Assembly: GCF_033343995.1 (NCBI RefSeq)
Contig: NZ_CP137573.1
Coordinates: forward strand, 7,411,001-7,475,000
Origin: Streptomyces sp. HUAS YS2
GTDB taxonomy: Bacteria > Actinomycetota > Actinomycetes > Streptomycetales > Streptomycetaceae
DNA: 64,000 bases
Direction of reading: 5' to 3'
The notes beneath the pieces are model-generated. The model ran no database searches and had not been told where the DNA came from. It saw nothing but the letters and a program-made list of their open reading frames with translations. Below, one piece after another: positions 7,548 through 16,837 of the stretch (positions are counted from its first letter, which is position 1; every line of letters starts with the position of its first letter). The position numbers and the translations under genes were made by a program.

Positions 7548-8903
7548 TCAGAGCGTCGGTCCGAAGAACGACGCGTCCGGGCCCTGGGCCGGGGACGAGC
7601 TGCCCGGTCCGGCGTCCGGGGAGACCGGCGAGGACTCCACGCCCGCCGACTGGTCCGTCGTCGTGCCGTCGGAGGGCGAGTCGGGGACCACCGGCTGCGG
7701 CGGCGGGCTCTCCGGGTCGGGCGTCACGGGCGAGAGCGTGTCCGGCGACGCCGAGCTGGGCGGCGCGAGGGACGACGGGCAGGGCGACTGGGACGGGCCG
7801 AGGGACTGGGAGGGGTCGGTCACCGTGACGCACGGCACCGGCGAAGAGGGCGGGGGAGAGGACTTGGTCGGCGAGTCCGACGGCGACACGGACGGGGAGG
7901 CGGGCGCCGTCGGCGGGGAGGTCGGCTTGTCCGTCCGGCCGTGGTGGCCCGGCTTGCGGGTGAACCACGCGTCGTCGTCCGGGTCGTAGATCACGAAGAT
8001 GTTCACCACGGTCACGGACGGGGCCACGACCACCACGTTCTGCGCCTGGTAGCCGGGCCAGGCCGTGCCTGTCGTCTTCGGCGCGGTCTTCTGCGGGACC
8101 GGCGTGGTCAGTGGGTTGCCGCAGGCGCACCGCACGCGCGGCACGCCGCGGTCGTCGACCATGACCGCGGTGCCGGCCTGCAGCACCGCCTGGTACGCGG
8201 TCGGTCCACCGTCCTTGTAACCGTGGTTGGTGACCCGTGTGTCGACCCGCAGCTGAAGCGGCGTCAGTCCGCGCAGGTAACCGGGCACGGCGGACTCCGA
8301 GATGCCGAGCACCGAGGCGAAGGCCTTGTTCTTGGCCGGCTCCGCCGCCAGGAAGTCGATCTGCTGCTGGACGTTGCAGCTCGCCACGTTCTTCGTGCCG
8401 CCGTACAGGCCTTCCGCCGAACCGGACACGCTGCGCGTCACGTTCGTGCCGGTCCCCCCGGTGGGGGCGGGCAGCGTCGCGGGGGACTGTGCGGTGTCGG
8501 GCTCGCGCGCCGAGGACTTGGTGAACGGGTCCGGCCCGGCGGCCGACGCCGACTGCAGGAAGACCTCGCCTCCTCCTCCGCCGGCCTGGTCCCCGCCGTC
8601 GTCGGACCGGGTGAGGACGACGGCCAGGACCGCCGCCGCCACCAGCGCCGCGGTGATCGCCGCGATCTTCGGCACGGAGCGCCACCACGGGCCCTCGCCG
8701 CCGCCCCGCCCGCCGCCGGCACCGCCGCCCCGGCCGCCGAAACCGCCGCCACCGTCCGAGCCGCCCGAACCGCCCCCCTGGCCACCGCCGTAGGGCGGCC
8801 CGGAGGGTGGCGGCGGACCGGACGACCCGGGGCGTGAGGAGGGACCCGACAGAGGGCCCGAAGGGGGACCCGTGGGACGGCCGGACGGCGGTTGGGAAGT
8901 CAC
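7548..8903 (-). CDS. DUF6777-domain membrane-anchored protein
   Basis: The 451-residue product has a Pro/Gly-rich cytosolic N terminus of about 75 residues, one membrane span (IAAITAALVAAAVLAVVLT), then an extracellular domain with paired cysteines (ASCNVQQQ, RCACGNPL) matching DUF6777, and a Ser/Pro-rich tail of roughly 110 residues. The function is unknown; the layout suggests a surface-exposed domain on flexible linkers. GTG at 8903 is chosen because a purine-rich GAAAGGGAAAAA precedes it and the longer frame crosses the divergent promoter region. Confidence 0.78.
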   Translation of the reverse strand: MTSQPPSGRPTGPPSGPLSGPSSRPGSSGPPPPSGPPYGGGQGGGSGGSDGGGGFGGRGGGAGGGRGGGEGPWWRSVPKIAAITAALVAAAVLAVVLTRSDDGGDQAGGGGGEVFLQSASAAGPDPFTKSSAREPDTAQSPATLPAPTGGTGTNVTRSVSGSAEGLYGGTKNVASCNVQQQIDFLAAEPAKNKAFASVLGISESAVPGYLRGLTPLQLRVDTRVTNHGYKDGGPTAYQAVLQAGTAVMVDDRGVPRVRCACGNPLTTPVPQKTAPKTTGTAWPGYQAQNVVVVAPSVTVVNIFVIYDPDDDAWFTRKPGHHGRTDKPTSPPTAPASPSVSPSDSPTKSSPPPSSPVPCVTVTDPSQSLGPSQSPCPSSLAPPSSASPDTLSPVTPDPESPPPQPVVPDSPSDGTTTDQSAGVESSPVSPDAGPGSSSPAQGPDASFFGPTL

Positions 8904-9046
8904 GTTTTTCCCTTTCTTCCGTTCCGCGCCAATGTGCGCCCCGTCCGGGAGAGCCGCAAGCGGACGGGACGCCCCCTGACCCGGCGGGCTGACACCGGGT
9001 GACCCGTACGGGCTCCTCCCGGCGGGCGCCGCGCCCCCGCTCGCCC

Positions 9047-9052
9047 TAGCGT
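9047..9052 (+). promoter_or_regulatory. -10 element TAGCGT for a probable leaderless transcript
   Basis: TAGCGT is followed seven bases later by a GTG (9060) that opens the streptophobe frame. This spacing would place transcription start on the start codon. No Shine-Dalgarno is present, which supports a leaderless mRNA. Confidence 0.45.
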
Positions 9053-9059
9053 GGTCAGG

Positions 9060-10370
9060 GTGAGCAGTCAGCTCCCCACGGCGCGCGGGGCGCCGGCCGG
9101 TACCGGGCACATCGCCCGCGACTGGCTGGACGCCCTCGTCGCCGTACTAGCGGGGATTCTCGCCATGGCCGTCGTCGCGGCGCTCGGTCTGTGGGCCGCC
9201 GGCGCCGACGAACTGCCGGACGGCGGCTTCCCGAGCGTCGTCGCGGCCGTCGTCGTCATGGCCGCGGGCGGCCGGATCGACCTCTCCGGAGAGGCCGGCG
9301 CGCTGGCCGGCACCAACGCCGACCTCACCGCCATGCCACTCAGCGTCACCCTCGTCGGCGCGCTGGTCACCGGCATCGTCTTCCTGCGCCCGCTGCGCCA
9401 CCACGCCGTGGCGAGCACCGGTGAGCTGCTCGCCCGCGTCGCCCGTACGACGCTCCTGTGGCTCGCCGCCCTCGCGGGCGTCTCCGCGCTCGCCCGGCAC
9501 GACTTCCCCATCACGGCTCCGACCGGCGGGGACACGATCACCGACATCTTCGGCGAACTCCTGGACGCCACCGATCCGTCCGTCGGCTTCCGAGCGGCAC
9601 TGGGGCCGACGCTGGGCTACGGGCTGCTGTGGGTGCTCGGTGTGCTCCTGGTGGCCCTGCTGGTCTCCCGGCGCACCCCGCTGCCCGCCCGGATCGTCCG
9701 GTACCACGCGATCGTGCGCCCAGCCGCCTCCGCGATGCTGCTCCTCGTGCTCGCGTACGTCGCCATCGGCCTGGTCGTCGGGATCGTGGTGGCGGCGACC
9801 CGCGGTCACGCCGCCGAGACGCTCGCTGTCGTCCTCCTGGGCCTGCCCAACGTCAGCTGGCTCGCCCTCGGCGTCGGCATCGGCGGCTCCTGGGACGGCA
9901 AGGTCGACGGCCCCTTCGGGCTGCCCATGCCGCACGTGCTGGACGAGGTGCTGCGCGGCAAGGAGACCACCACGCTGGACGTCTCCGCGCTGGCCGAACA
10001 GGACGCCCGCGCCTGGTGGCTGATCCCCGTCGCCGCAGTGCTGCTGATCGCCGCCGCCTTCGTCATGGCGGCCCGTTCCCCGGCCGGGGTCCGGATCTGG
10101 CAGCACGCCCTCCACTGCGGCATCGCCTTCGCCCTCACCCTCCTCGTCGTCGCGCCGGTCACCCACGTCTCGGCCCACTTCGGCCTGTCGGTCCTCGGCA
10201 TCGGCGACATCGAGGGGTTCGGCGGCGAGGTCGTCCTCGATCCCCACGTCTGGCAGATGGCCGGCCTCGCCCTCCTGTGGGGCCTCGTCGCCGGCTTCCT
10301 CGGCGCCCTGCTCGCCTCCCGGGTCCACCGCCGCGGCGAGGTCCCGCAGGAGACGACCCGCGGCGGCTAG
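9060..10370 (+). CDS. streptophobe-family multipass membrane protein
   Basis: The product of about 436 residues has roughly ten hydrophobic segments and matches the streptomycete 'streptophobe' family, with a conserved loop PNVSWLALGVGIGGSWDGKVDG that includes LGLPNVS and GPFGLPMPHVL. The function is not established. GTG 9060 is preferred over GTG 9051 because a -10-like hexamer overlaps the latter. The next gene, 30 bp downstream on the same strand, is another membrane protein and is probably cotranscribed. Confidence 0.8.
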   Translation: MSSQLPTARGAPAGTGHIARDWLDALVAVLAGILAMAVVAALGLWAAGADELPDGGFPSVVAAVVVMAAGGRIDLSGEAGALAGTNADLTAMPLSVTLVGALVTGIVFLRPLRHHAVASTGELLARVARTTLLWLAALAGVSALARHDFPITAPTGGDTITDIFGELLDATDPSVGFRAALGPTLGYGLLWVLGVLLVALLVSRRTPLPARIVRYHAIVRPAASAMLLLVLAYVAIGLVVGIVVAATRGHAAETLAVVLLGLPNVSWLALGVGIGGSWDGKVDGPFGLPMPHVLDEVLRGKETTTLDVSALAEQDARAWWLIPVAAVLLIAAAFVMAARSPAGVRIWQHALHCGIAFALTLLVVAPVTHVSAHFGLSVLGIGDIEGFGGEVVLDPHVWQMAGLALLWGLVAGFLGALLASRVHRRGEVPQETTRGG

Positions 10371-10400
10371 GCGGCGGTCCGAGAGCGGCTGGAGGCCGGA

Positions 10401-10913
10401 ATGTCCCGACCCGCAGACGCCGCGGCCCGGAGGGCCGAGCGGCGCGAGCACGCCGACTACACCGGCGCCGTCTACGGATCCATGCTCGCGGCCTCCGTCG
10501 TCGTCGGTGCCGGCAGCCTGGGCGAGTTCCCGCGCCTGGAGCTCATACTGCTGCTTCTGCTCACCGGCGGGGTGTTCTGGATCGCGCACGTGCACGCGAC
10601 GCTGTTCGGCGAGCGGCTGGCCCAGCGTTCCCTGAACCGCCGGATCGTGGCGCGTGCCTGCCGGGACGAGTGGCCGATCGTCAAGGCGGCGGTTCCGCCG
10701 ACCGTGGCGGTGGCGGTCAGCCCGCTCCTGGGTCTGGACATGCCGGGCACCCTCTGGCTGGCGCTCGGGGTCGCGATCACCGGTCAGGTCGGCTGGTCCG
10801 TCGCCGCCGCCCGCCGGGCCGGGGCCGCATGGCGCGAGGTCGCCATCACCGCCACCGTCAACCTGCTCCTCGGCCTGCTGATCGTCACCTTCAAGCTGGT
10901 GCTGAAGCACTGA
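10401..10913 (+). CDS. small integral membrane protein, unknown function
   Basis: The 170-residue product has a charged N terminus followed by four hydrophobic segments (about residues 24-38, 46-64, 95-125 and 146-166). The motif IAHVHATLFGERL between the second and third segments is the most distinctive part. A GGAGG precedes the ATG. It follows the streptophobe gene and converges on the kinase gene. I do not recognise a named family with confidence. Confidence 0.75.
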   Translation: MSRPADAAARRAERREHADYTGAVYGSMLAASVVVGAGSLGEFPRLELILLLLLTGGVFWIAHVHATLFGERLAQRSLNRRIVARACRDEWPIVKAAVPPTVAVAVSPLLGLDMPGTLWLALGVAITGQVGWSVAAARRAGAAWREVAITATVNLLLGLLIVTFKLVLKH

Positions 10914-10931
10914 CCCCGAAGACGGCCGACG

Positions 10932-11948
10932 TCAGCCGGGACTCCTCTCCGGCCGCTCCACGATGCCCCGGAACACCGGCTGCGCCCAGCGCGGCGGTTC
11001 CGGAGGCGGCTGGGGGCCCTGCGGGGCGGGCGCGGCGGCGGGGGCAGCGACCGCGGGCCTGCCGGACTCCAGGGCCGTACGCAGCGCGAAGACGAACTCC
11101 AGGCAGGTGCCGTACCGCTCCTCCGGCGCCTTCGCGAGGGCCTTCGCCAGGACGGCGTCGGCCGCCTCGGGCAGCCCCGGGCGCTCGGCGGACAGCCGGG
11201 GCGGCGGGTCGTACTGGTGGGCCCAGAGCAGGGCCATGTCGTCGTCGCGGCGGAACGGCGGCGCACCGGTCAGCGTCTCGAAGACGACGCAGCCCAGGCT
11301 GTACACGTCGCACCGGCCGTCCACCGGGCGGCCCGCGATCTGCTCAGGGGCCACGTAGTCCAGCGTTCCGACGAACTGCCCCACCGTCGTGATCCCGGTC
11401 AGCGACAGGGACTTCTTCGTCAGGCCGAAGTCCGCGAGGTACACGTGCTCCGGGTGCTCGCTGTCGGTGCCCTCCGCCACCAGGATGTTGCCCGGCTTCA
11501 CGTCCCGGTGGACCAGGTCGTGCGCGTGCGCCGCGTCCAGCGCGGACGCGACCTGCACCGCGATCCGGGCGGCCTTCGCCGGCGGCAGCGGCCCCTCGCG
11601 GTCCAGCACGGCGCGCAGGTCCTGCCCGGGGACGTACCGCATCGCGATGTACAGCACGCCCTCCGTCTCGCCCGCCTCGAACACCGGCACGATGTGCGGA
11701 TGGTCGATCGCCGCGGCCACCTTCGACTCGTGCGCGAAGCGCTTGCGGAAGGTGTCGTTGCGCGCCAGTTCCGGCGCGAGCAGCTTGAGCGCGACGGTGC
11801 GGTCCAGGCGCAGGTCCCGTGCCCGGTACACCACCGCCATGCCGCCCCGGCCGAGTTCGCCCTGGACCAGGTAGCCCGCGATCTTCTTGCCGAGCAGGCC
11901 GGTGTCCCGTCCGGCCGGGAGGTCGGTGCCCCGGGTCGCGCCGGGCAT
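10932..11948 (-). CDS. Ser/Thr protein kinase, PknB-like catalytic domain
   Basis: The 338-residue product is a Hanks-type kinase: glycine loop GELGRGGMAVVY, catalytic Lys55 (VALKLL), HRDVKPGN loop with Asp149, DFG Asp173, and APEQ. The C-terminal 40 residues are Pro/Ala-rich, and no transmembrane segment is visible, so it is probably soluble. It is the last gene of a three-gene operon: its ATG overlaps the stop of the T-x-V-V protein (TGATG). The context with a double-FHA ABC exporter resembles mycobacterial PknF-Rv1747, so the exporter and the middle protein are the likely substrates. Confidence 0.93.
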   Translation of the reverse strand: MPGATRGTDLPAGRDTGLLGKKIAGYLVQGELGRGGMAVVYRARDLRLDRTVALKLLAPELARNDTFRKRFAHESKVAAAIDHPHIVPVFEAGETEGVLYIAMRYVPGQDLRAVLDREGPLPPAKAARIAVQVASALDAAHAHDLVHRDVKPGNILVAEGTDSEHPEHVYLADFGLTKKSLSLTGITTVGQFVGTLDYVAPEQIAGRPVDGRCDVYSLGCVVFETLTGAPPFRRDDDMALLWAHQYDPPPRLSAERPGLPEAADAVLAKALAKAPEERYGTCLEFVFALRTALESGRPAVAAPAAAPAPQGPQPPPEPPRWAQPVFRGIVERPERSPG

Positions 11949-12766
11949 CACTCGTCACCCCGCTCGGCCGACCGCCCGCCCTCACCCGCTGCGTCCGCGA
12001 CGTCCACCACCCGAGTCGGCTCGGGCGGAGCCGGCGCTCCCGGCGTTCCCGGCGCGACGGGCGGTACGACCTGGGTGGCTTCGGGATCCGGCGGCGACAA
12101 GTCCGTCTGGGGTACCACCTGGGTGGCCTCCGGCCCAGCCGCTGCCGCCTCCGGCACCACCTGCGTGGGCCGGTGCCCACCGGCCGCCGGCTCCGGGGCG
12201 GGCTCCGGCGCGGCCTGCCCGGCCGCCGCCGGGCGTCCCGAGGTCGCGTAGGTGGCGAGCGCGGCCCCGTCGCAGTACACCCAGCGCTCGTGCTCGGCGT
12301 CGAAGAGCCACAGCGACTCGCCGTCCACCACCATCCCCACCCGCAGCCCGCGCGTCCGCCGCCGGAAGGTCTCCCCGTCCGAGCGGCCCGCCGCCAGCTC
12401 CTCCGCCGCCCGCCGGAACCGGCCCAGCGAGTCCTCCGCACGGGCGATCAGCGGGCGCGGGTCGGCGGTCCGGGCGGCCGGCTGACCGGCCGCCGGCGGG
12501 TCCTGCGGCACCGCGATCAGCAGCCGTCCGTCCACCCACGCCGACCAGCCGTTGGAGCAGACGATCTGCCCCCAGTCGCCCACCCGGTCCACCAGCTGCA
12601 CCGGCAGGAACGCGTCGAGCGGGTCCGTCGGCAGCGACGGATCGGGCGCCTCCCAGGCCGGCAGCCCCTCGCGCGGCACCACGTGCGTCGGCCGGAAGTC
12701 CGGCAGGACCGGCGGGTCGGAGGGGACGGAAGGCACGGAGGGGACGGGAGAGCCGGGAAATCCCAT
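11948..12766 (-). CDS. operon-linked protein with five T-x-V-V motifs
   Basis: The 272-residue product has a folded central part (about residues 45-175, with LVDRVGDWGQIVCSNGWSAW and GMVVDGESLWLFDAEHERW) framed by Pro/Ala-rich flanks. Five short motifs recur at Thr27, 201, 215, 231 and 251: PTHVVP, PTQVVP, ATQVVP twice and PTRVVD. Such a Thr followed by hydrophobic residues, next to a Ser/Thr kinase and two FHA (phosphothreonine-binding) domains, looks like a phospho-docking scaffold. That role is inferred. No named family is recognised. Confidence 0.7.
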   Translation of the reverse strand: MGFPGSPVPSVPSVPSDPPVLPDFRPTHVVPREGLPAWEAPDPSLPTDPLDAFLPVQLVDRVGDWGQIVCSNGWSAWVDGRLLIAVPQDPPAAGQPAARTADPRPLIARAEDSLGRFRRAAEELAAGRSDGETFRRRTRGLRVGMVVDGESLWLFDAEHERWVYCDGAALATYATSGRPAAAGQAAPEPAPEPAAGGHRPTQVVPEAAAAGPEATQVVPQTDLSPPDPEATQVVPPVAPGTPGAPAPPEPTRVVDVADAAGEGGRSAERGDE

Positions 12767-12773
12767 GGGCCGC

Positions 12774-15299
12774 CTACTTTCGCATGATCACGGGTTCGTG
12801 CCGGCGGAGCAGCCGCAGCACCACCACGCCGAGGACGAGGCAGATCGCCACGAGCATCCCCATGTCGAACAGCCATGCGCCCGCCGTGTGCGCCATCAGA
12901 GGGTCCGCGGTCTTCTCGTTCGGCGCGACCTTCCCGATGTCGATGGTCGCGCCCATCGCGGCGAACGCCCACCGCGACGGCACCAGCCAGGCCAGCTGCT
13001 CCAGGACCGCCGTACCGCGCACCTTCAGCAGCCCGCCGCAGAACACCACCTGGACGATGGCGATCAGGACGAGCAGCGGCATCGTCACCTCTTCCTTGCG
13101 GACCAGCGCCGACACGAACAGGCCCAGCATCATCGCGGTGAACGACAGCAGCGCGACGGCCAGCGTGATCTCGATCAGCGGAGGCATCAGCACACCCTTG
13201 CCGTCCGGCACGTTCAGCGGCACGCCGATCAGGGCGACCAGCGTCAGCACCACGGCCTGGACCACCGTGATGACGCCGAGGACGACCACCTTCGACATCA
13301 GATACGCGGAGCGCGACAGGCCGACGGCTCTCTCCCGGCGGTAGATGGTCCGCTCCTTCACCAGCTCGCGGACCGCGTTCGCCGAACCCGTCAGCACCCC
13401 GCCCACACACAGGATCAGCAGCACGTTCATCGTCGACTCGGGGCCGAGACTGCCCTCCGACAGGGCCCGCGCCATCGCGCCCATCACGAACGGCAGCGCG
13501 ACCATGACCACCAGGAAGGTCCGGTCGGCGCTGAGCGCGGCCGCGTACCGGCGCACCAGCGTGCGCAGCTGCGCGCCCCAGCTCTGCGCCTTCGGCGGCG
13601 GCGGGGGTGCCGCGGCCGCGCCCGTCCCCTCGGGCAGCCGGGGCCGCTCCATCGCGTCCGCGACGTACTGCCGGTGGAACCGGGACGTCCGGTACTGCCC
13701 GGCCCAGTCGCGGTCGCGGTCGGTCTCGAACGCCTCGAACGCCTCCGGCCACTGCTCGAAGCCGAAGAAGTCCAGGGTGTCTGCGGGCGGACCGTAGTAG
13801 GCGATCCTGCCGCCCGGGGCCAGCACCAGCAGCCGGTCGCAGACGTCCAGGCTGAGCACGCTGTGCGTGACCACGATGACCGTGCGGCCGTCGTCGGCGA
13901 GTCCGCGCAGCATGTGCATCACGGAGCGGTCCATGCCCGGGTCGAGGCCGGACGTCGGCTCGTCCAGGAACAGCAGCGACGGCTTCGTCAGCAGTTCGAG
14001 TGCCACGCTGACCCGCTTGCGCTGGCCGCCCGACAGGCTGTGGATGTGCTGGTCCGCCCGCTGCTCCAGGCCGAGCTCGACGATCACCTCGTCGACCCGG
14101 GCGCGCCGCTCGTCGCGGCGGGTGTCCTCGGGGAAGCGCAGCTCGGCGGCGTACGCGAGGGCCCGTCGCACGGTCAGCTGGAGGTGCAGGATGTCGTCCT
14201 GCGGTACGAGTCCGATGCGCTGGCGCAGCTCCGCGTAGTCCCGGTAGAGGTCGCGGCCGTCGTACAGGACGGTGCCGTGGTCGGCCGGCCGCTGGCCGGT
14301 CAGCGCGCCGAGCAGGGTCGACTTCCCGGCGCCGCTCGGGCCGACGACGGCGAGCAGGGTCTTCTGGCCGACGGGGAAGGACACGTCGTCGAGGAGGGTC
14401 TTGCGGCCCTGGTCGACCGTGACCGCGAGCTCCTGGACGTCGAGCGAGACCTCGCCGGTGTCGGTGAACTCCACCAGCTGGTCGCCGATGAGGCAGAACG
14501 CGGAGTGACCGATGCCGACGATGTCGGCGGCGGTGACCCGGGCGCGTACGACCGGACGGCCGTTGAGGTACGTGCCGTTGTGGCTGCCGACGTCGTAGAT
14601 CCAGTACGTGCCGTCCGGGTGGGCGCGCAGCTCGGCGTGCCGACGGGAGACGACGAGGTCGTCGACGACCAGGTCGTTGTCCGGGCCGCGGCCGATCCGG
14701 ACGGTCCGGGTGGGCAGCGGCCGGACGGAGGTCGGCTGCCGGAAGGTACCGGTCGCCGCGGGATGCGAGACGGAGGAGGGCTGCGGCGGGGCGGCGGGGG
14801 TGGGGGCGGGCTCGGGCTCGGCGGCGTACGGCTGCGGGGCCGGGGGCGTGTACGGCTCGGGTTCGGGCGCGTACGGCTCCGGCTCCTGCGTGTACGGCTC
14901 AGGCTCGGGTGCGTACGGCTCCGGGGGCGGCGGTTCGACCGGTGCCGGTGCCGGTGTCGGCGGGGGAGGGGGCGCCGGGGTGTGTCCGGACAGCACCGCG
15001 CGCGGGCCGTCGTCCGGATGGCCGAAGCGGATGACCGTACCCGGGCCGACGCCGCTGACCCGGACGCGCCGGCCGGCCGCGTACGTCCCGTTCGTGCTGC
15101 CCTCGTCCTCCAGCGTCCAGTGGTCGCCGTCGGCGCGCAGCAGCGCGTGGTGCCACGACGCGCGGGCGTCTGCCAGCACGACGTCACTGGTGGGGTCGCG
15201 CCCGATGCGGTAGACCCGGCTCGGACTCATCACTGTCGCGTCCCCGTCGATCTCGAGGACCAGCTCGGGTGCGGCGGGCGCGACGGGCCGCTCTCCCAT
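12774..15299 (-). CDS. double-FHA ABC-2 type exporter (Rv1747-like)
   Basis: The 841-residue product carries FHA1 (about 12-100; GR33-34, STNGT), a Pro/Tyr-rich linker of EPYAPEP repeats (about 126-160), FHA2 (about 197-280; GR, SRRH, HNGT), an ABC ATPase (Walker A GPSGAGKST about 320, LSGGQRKR, Walker B LLFLDEPTSGLD), then six membrane spans of the ABC-2 type. It is a half-transporter gated by phosphothreonine binding, as described for M. tuberculosis Rv1747. FHA1 has SWHH in place of the usual SRxH but keeps Ser and His. It is the first gene of an operon with the T-x-V-V protein and the kinase. Confidence 0.93.
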   Translation of the reverse strand: MGERPVAPAAPELVLEIDGDATVMSPSRVYRIGRDPTSDVVLADARASWHHALLRADGDHWTLEDEGSTNGTYAAGRRVRVSGVGPGTVIRFGHPDDGPRAVLSGHTPAPPPPPTPAPAPVEPPPPEPYAPEPEPYTQEPEPYAPEPEPYTPPAPQPYAAEPEPAPTPAAPPQPSSVSHPAATGTFRQPTSVRPLPTRTVRIGRGPDNDLVVDDLVVSRRHAELRAHPDGTYWIYDVGSHNGTYLNGRPVVRARVTAADIVGIGHSAFCLIGDQLVEFTDTGEVSLDVQELAVTVDQGRKTLLDDVSFPVGQKTLLAVVGPSGAGKSTLLGALTGQRPADHGTVLYDGRDLYRDYAELRQRIGLVPQDDILHLQLTVRRALAYAAELRFPEDTRRDERRARVDEVIVELGLEQRADQHIHSLSGGQRKRVSVALELLTKPSLLFLDEPTSGLDPGMDRSVMHMLRGLADDGRTVIVVTHSVLSLDVCDRLLVLAPGGRIAYYGPPADTLDFFGFEQWPEAFEAFETDRDRDWAGQYRTSRFHRQYVADAMERPRLPEGTGAAAAPPPPPKAQSWGAQLRTLVRRYAAALSADRTFLVVMVALPFVMGAMARALSEGSLGPESTMNVLLILCVGGVLTGSANAVRELVKERTIYRRERAVGLSRSAYLMSKVVVLGVITVVQAVVLTLVALIGVPLNVPDGKGVLMPPLIEITLAVALLSFTAMMLGLFVSALVRKEEVTMPLLVLIAIVQVVFCGGLLKVRGTAVLEQLAWLVPSRWAFAAMGATIDIGKVAPNEKTADPLMAHTAGAWLFDMGMLVAICLVLGVVVLRLLRRHEPVIMRK

Positions 15300-15305
15300 G
15301 CGTGA

Positions 15306-15311
15306 ATTTTA
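15306..15311 (-). promoter_or_regulatory. -10 element TAAAAT of the FHA-ABC operon
   Basis: On the minus strand TAAAAT is separated from the ATG at 15299 by six bases, a spacing that would make the operon mRNA leaderless. No Shine-Dalgarno is visible. Confidence 0.5.
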
Positions 15312-15388
15312 TCTTCCGGGTCCGATCCGTGCCTGGGAGAGCCGCCGGTATCGTGGGCCGCCGCGGCGGCGGAGACGAGGAGGGCACT

Positions 15389-16024
15389 GTGCCGAAGGGT
15401 GTGACCGGACGGCGTCCGCGTACTCGCGCCGCGCTGCTGAAGGCGGCGCTGGAGACCTTCGCGGAGCAGGGCTACCACGCCTCGTCCATCGAGCAGATCT
15501 GCGAGCGCGCCGGATTCACCCGCGGGGCGTTCTACTCGAACTTCAGCAGCAAGGACGAGCTGTTCCTGGCGCTGTTCGACGAGCACAGCGAGCGGACCGT
15601 CGCCCGGCTCGCCGCGGCCGTCGACGAGCTGCCCGCCGAGGACTTCACCCTGGCCGGCCTCGCCGGCCTCGCCGCCCGGATCGAGCCGGACGAACGGGAC
15701 TGGTACCTGGTCACCACCGAGTTCACGCTGTACGCGATCCGGGACCGCCAGGCCGCCTGGGTGCTGGCCCGGCACGACGCCCGGCTGCGGGCGGAGATCG
15801 CCCGCGGCCTGCGGTCGGTGCTGCGCCGGGCGGGCCGCGAACTCACCGTGGACGCGGACCGGTTCGCCCGGCTGCTGGTGGCATGGCGCGAGGGCGGCCT
15901 GGCACAGAGCTACGTCGAGCCGGAGGAACTCCCGCCGGGCGCCCTGGAGAAGGAGTTCCTGCCGCCGCTGCTCGCCGCACTCACGGAGCCGGTCAGTCGA
16001 ACAGATCCGGGTCCGACGCCGTGA
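15389..16024 (+). CDS. TetR-family transcriptional regulator
   Basis: The 211-residue product has a typical TetR N-terminal HTH (TRAALLKAALETFAEQGYH, SIEQICERAGFTRGAFYSNF) and a C-terminal helical ligand domain without clear specificity. GTG at 15389 follows GAGGAGGG and is preferred over earlier in-frame codons. Its 3' end overlaps the convergent aldolase gene by 32 bp. It may repress the divergent aldolase/ThuA promoter, where a palindrome is visible, but this is inference from proximity. Confidence 0.9.
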   Translation: MPKGVTGRRPRTRAALLKAALETFAEQGYHASSIEQICERAGFTRGAFYSNFSSKDELFLALFDEHSERTVARLAAAVDELPAEDFTLAGLAGLAARIEPDERDWYLVTTEFTLYAIRDRQAAWVLARHDARLRAEIARGLRSVLRRAGRELTVDADRFARLLVAWREGGLAQSYVEPEELPPGALEKEFLPPLLAALTEPVSRTDPGPTP

Positions 16025-16799
16025 TCTGATCCCAGAGCGGCCGCGCCTGGAACCAGCCCGCCAGGTGCGAGCCGATCTGGCCGCGGGTGATCAGGGCGGT
16101 CTCCCGGTCGATCAGCTGCGGGGTGCCCGCTGCCATCGCCAACAGCTGGGCCTGGCAGGAGCGTTCCATGGTCACGAACCACCAGACCGCCTCCGCGACC
16201 GAGTGGCCGACGGTCAGCAGCCCGTGGTTCTTGAGGATGACGGCCTTGTGGTCGCCGAGCGCCTTGGCGACCCGCTCGCCCTCCTCGGTCTCGTTGACCA
16301 CGCCCCGGTAGTCGTCGTAGATCGCGTGGTCCTCGAAGAAGGCGCAGGCGTCCTGCGTGATCGGATCGAGCGGGATGCCGAGGCTGGAGAAGGCCTTGCC
16401 GTGCAGGGAGTGCGAGTGCGCGGCCGCGACGGCGTCCGGGCGGGCGGCGTGGACCTGCGAGTGGATGACGAACGCGGCCCGGTTCACCGGCCGGCGGCCC
16501 TCCAGGAGGTGACCCTCGTGATCGACCAGGATCAGGTCGGACGCCTTGATCTGACCGAAGGCCATCCCGAACGGATTGACCCAGAAGGCCCGCGGGTTCT
16601 CCGGATCGCGGACCGTGATGTGTCCCGCGACCCCCTCGGAGAACCCGAAGCGGCCGAACAGCCGGAATCCGGCCGCGAGTTGTTCCTTCCGGTACTGACG
16701 TTCCTCCTCGACGCTCTCGAACGTCGGCGGCAGCGGAAGCGTCACCCCCTCCGGCATGGGGCCGACGGCGGCGGCGAGGGCGGCGGGCACGGTGCTCAT
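15993..16799 (-). CDS. class II aldolase/adducin-family protein
   Basis: The 268-residue product carries the class II aldolase zinc site: a HSHSLHG motif (AAAHSHSLHG about residues 132-141) and a third His in ILKNHGLLTVG (about 200). The sequence FSEGVAGHITVRDPENPRAFWVNPFG is typical of the decarboxylase/aldolase-like subgroup whose substrates are not settled. ATG 16799 is used; the upstream MPRRAPLP residues lie over the promoter. The promoter side faces a palindromic operator and the divergent ThuA gene. Confidence 0.88.
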   Translation of the reverse strand: MSTVPAALAAAVGPMPEGVTLPLPPTFESVEEERQYRKEQLAAGFRLFGRFGFSEGVAGHITVRDPENPRAFWVNPFGMAFGQIKASDLILVDHEGHLLEGRRPVNRAAFVIHSQVHAARPDAVAAAHSHSLHGKAFSSLGIPLDPITQDACAFFEDHAIYDDYRGVVNETEEGERVAKALGDHKAVILKNHGLLTVGHSVAEAVWWFVTMERSCQAQLLAMAAGTPQLIDRETALITRGQIGSHLAGWFQARPLWDQITASDPDLFD

Positions 16800-16837
16800 G
16801 GGCGCTCCAGACGGGAGGGGTGCACGGCGCGGCAAAA

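Noticed and set aside
12552..15305. 917-codon plus-strand frame opposite the FHA-ABC gene
   Set aside because: Low-complexity shadow of a clear ABC exporter on the other strand.
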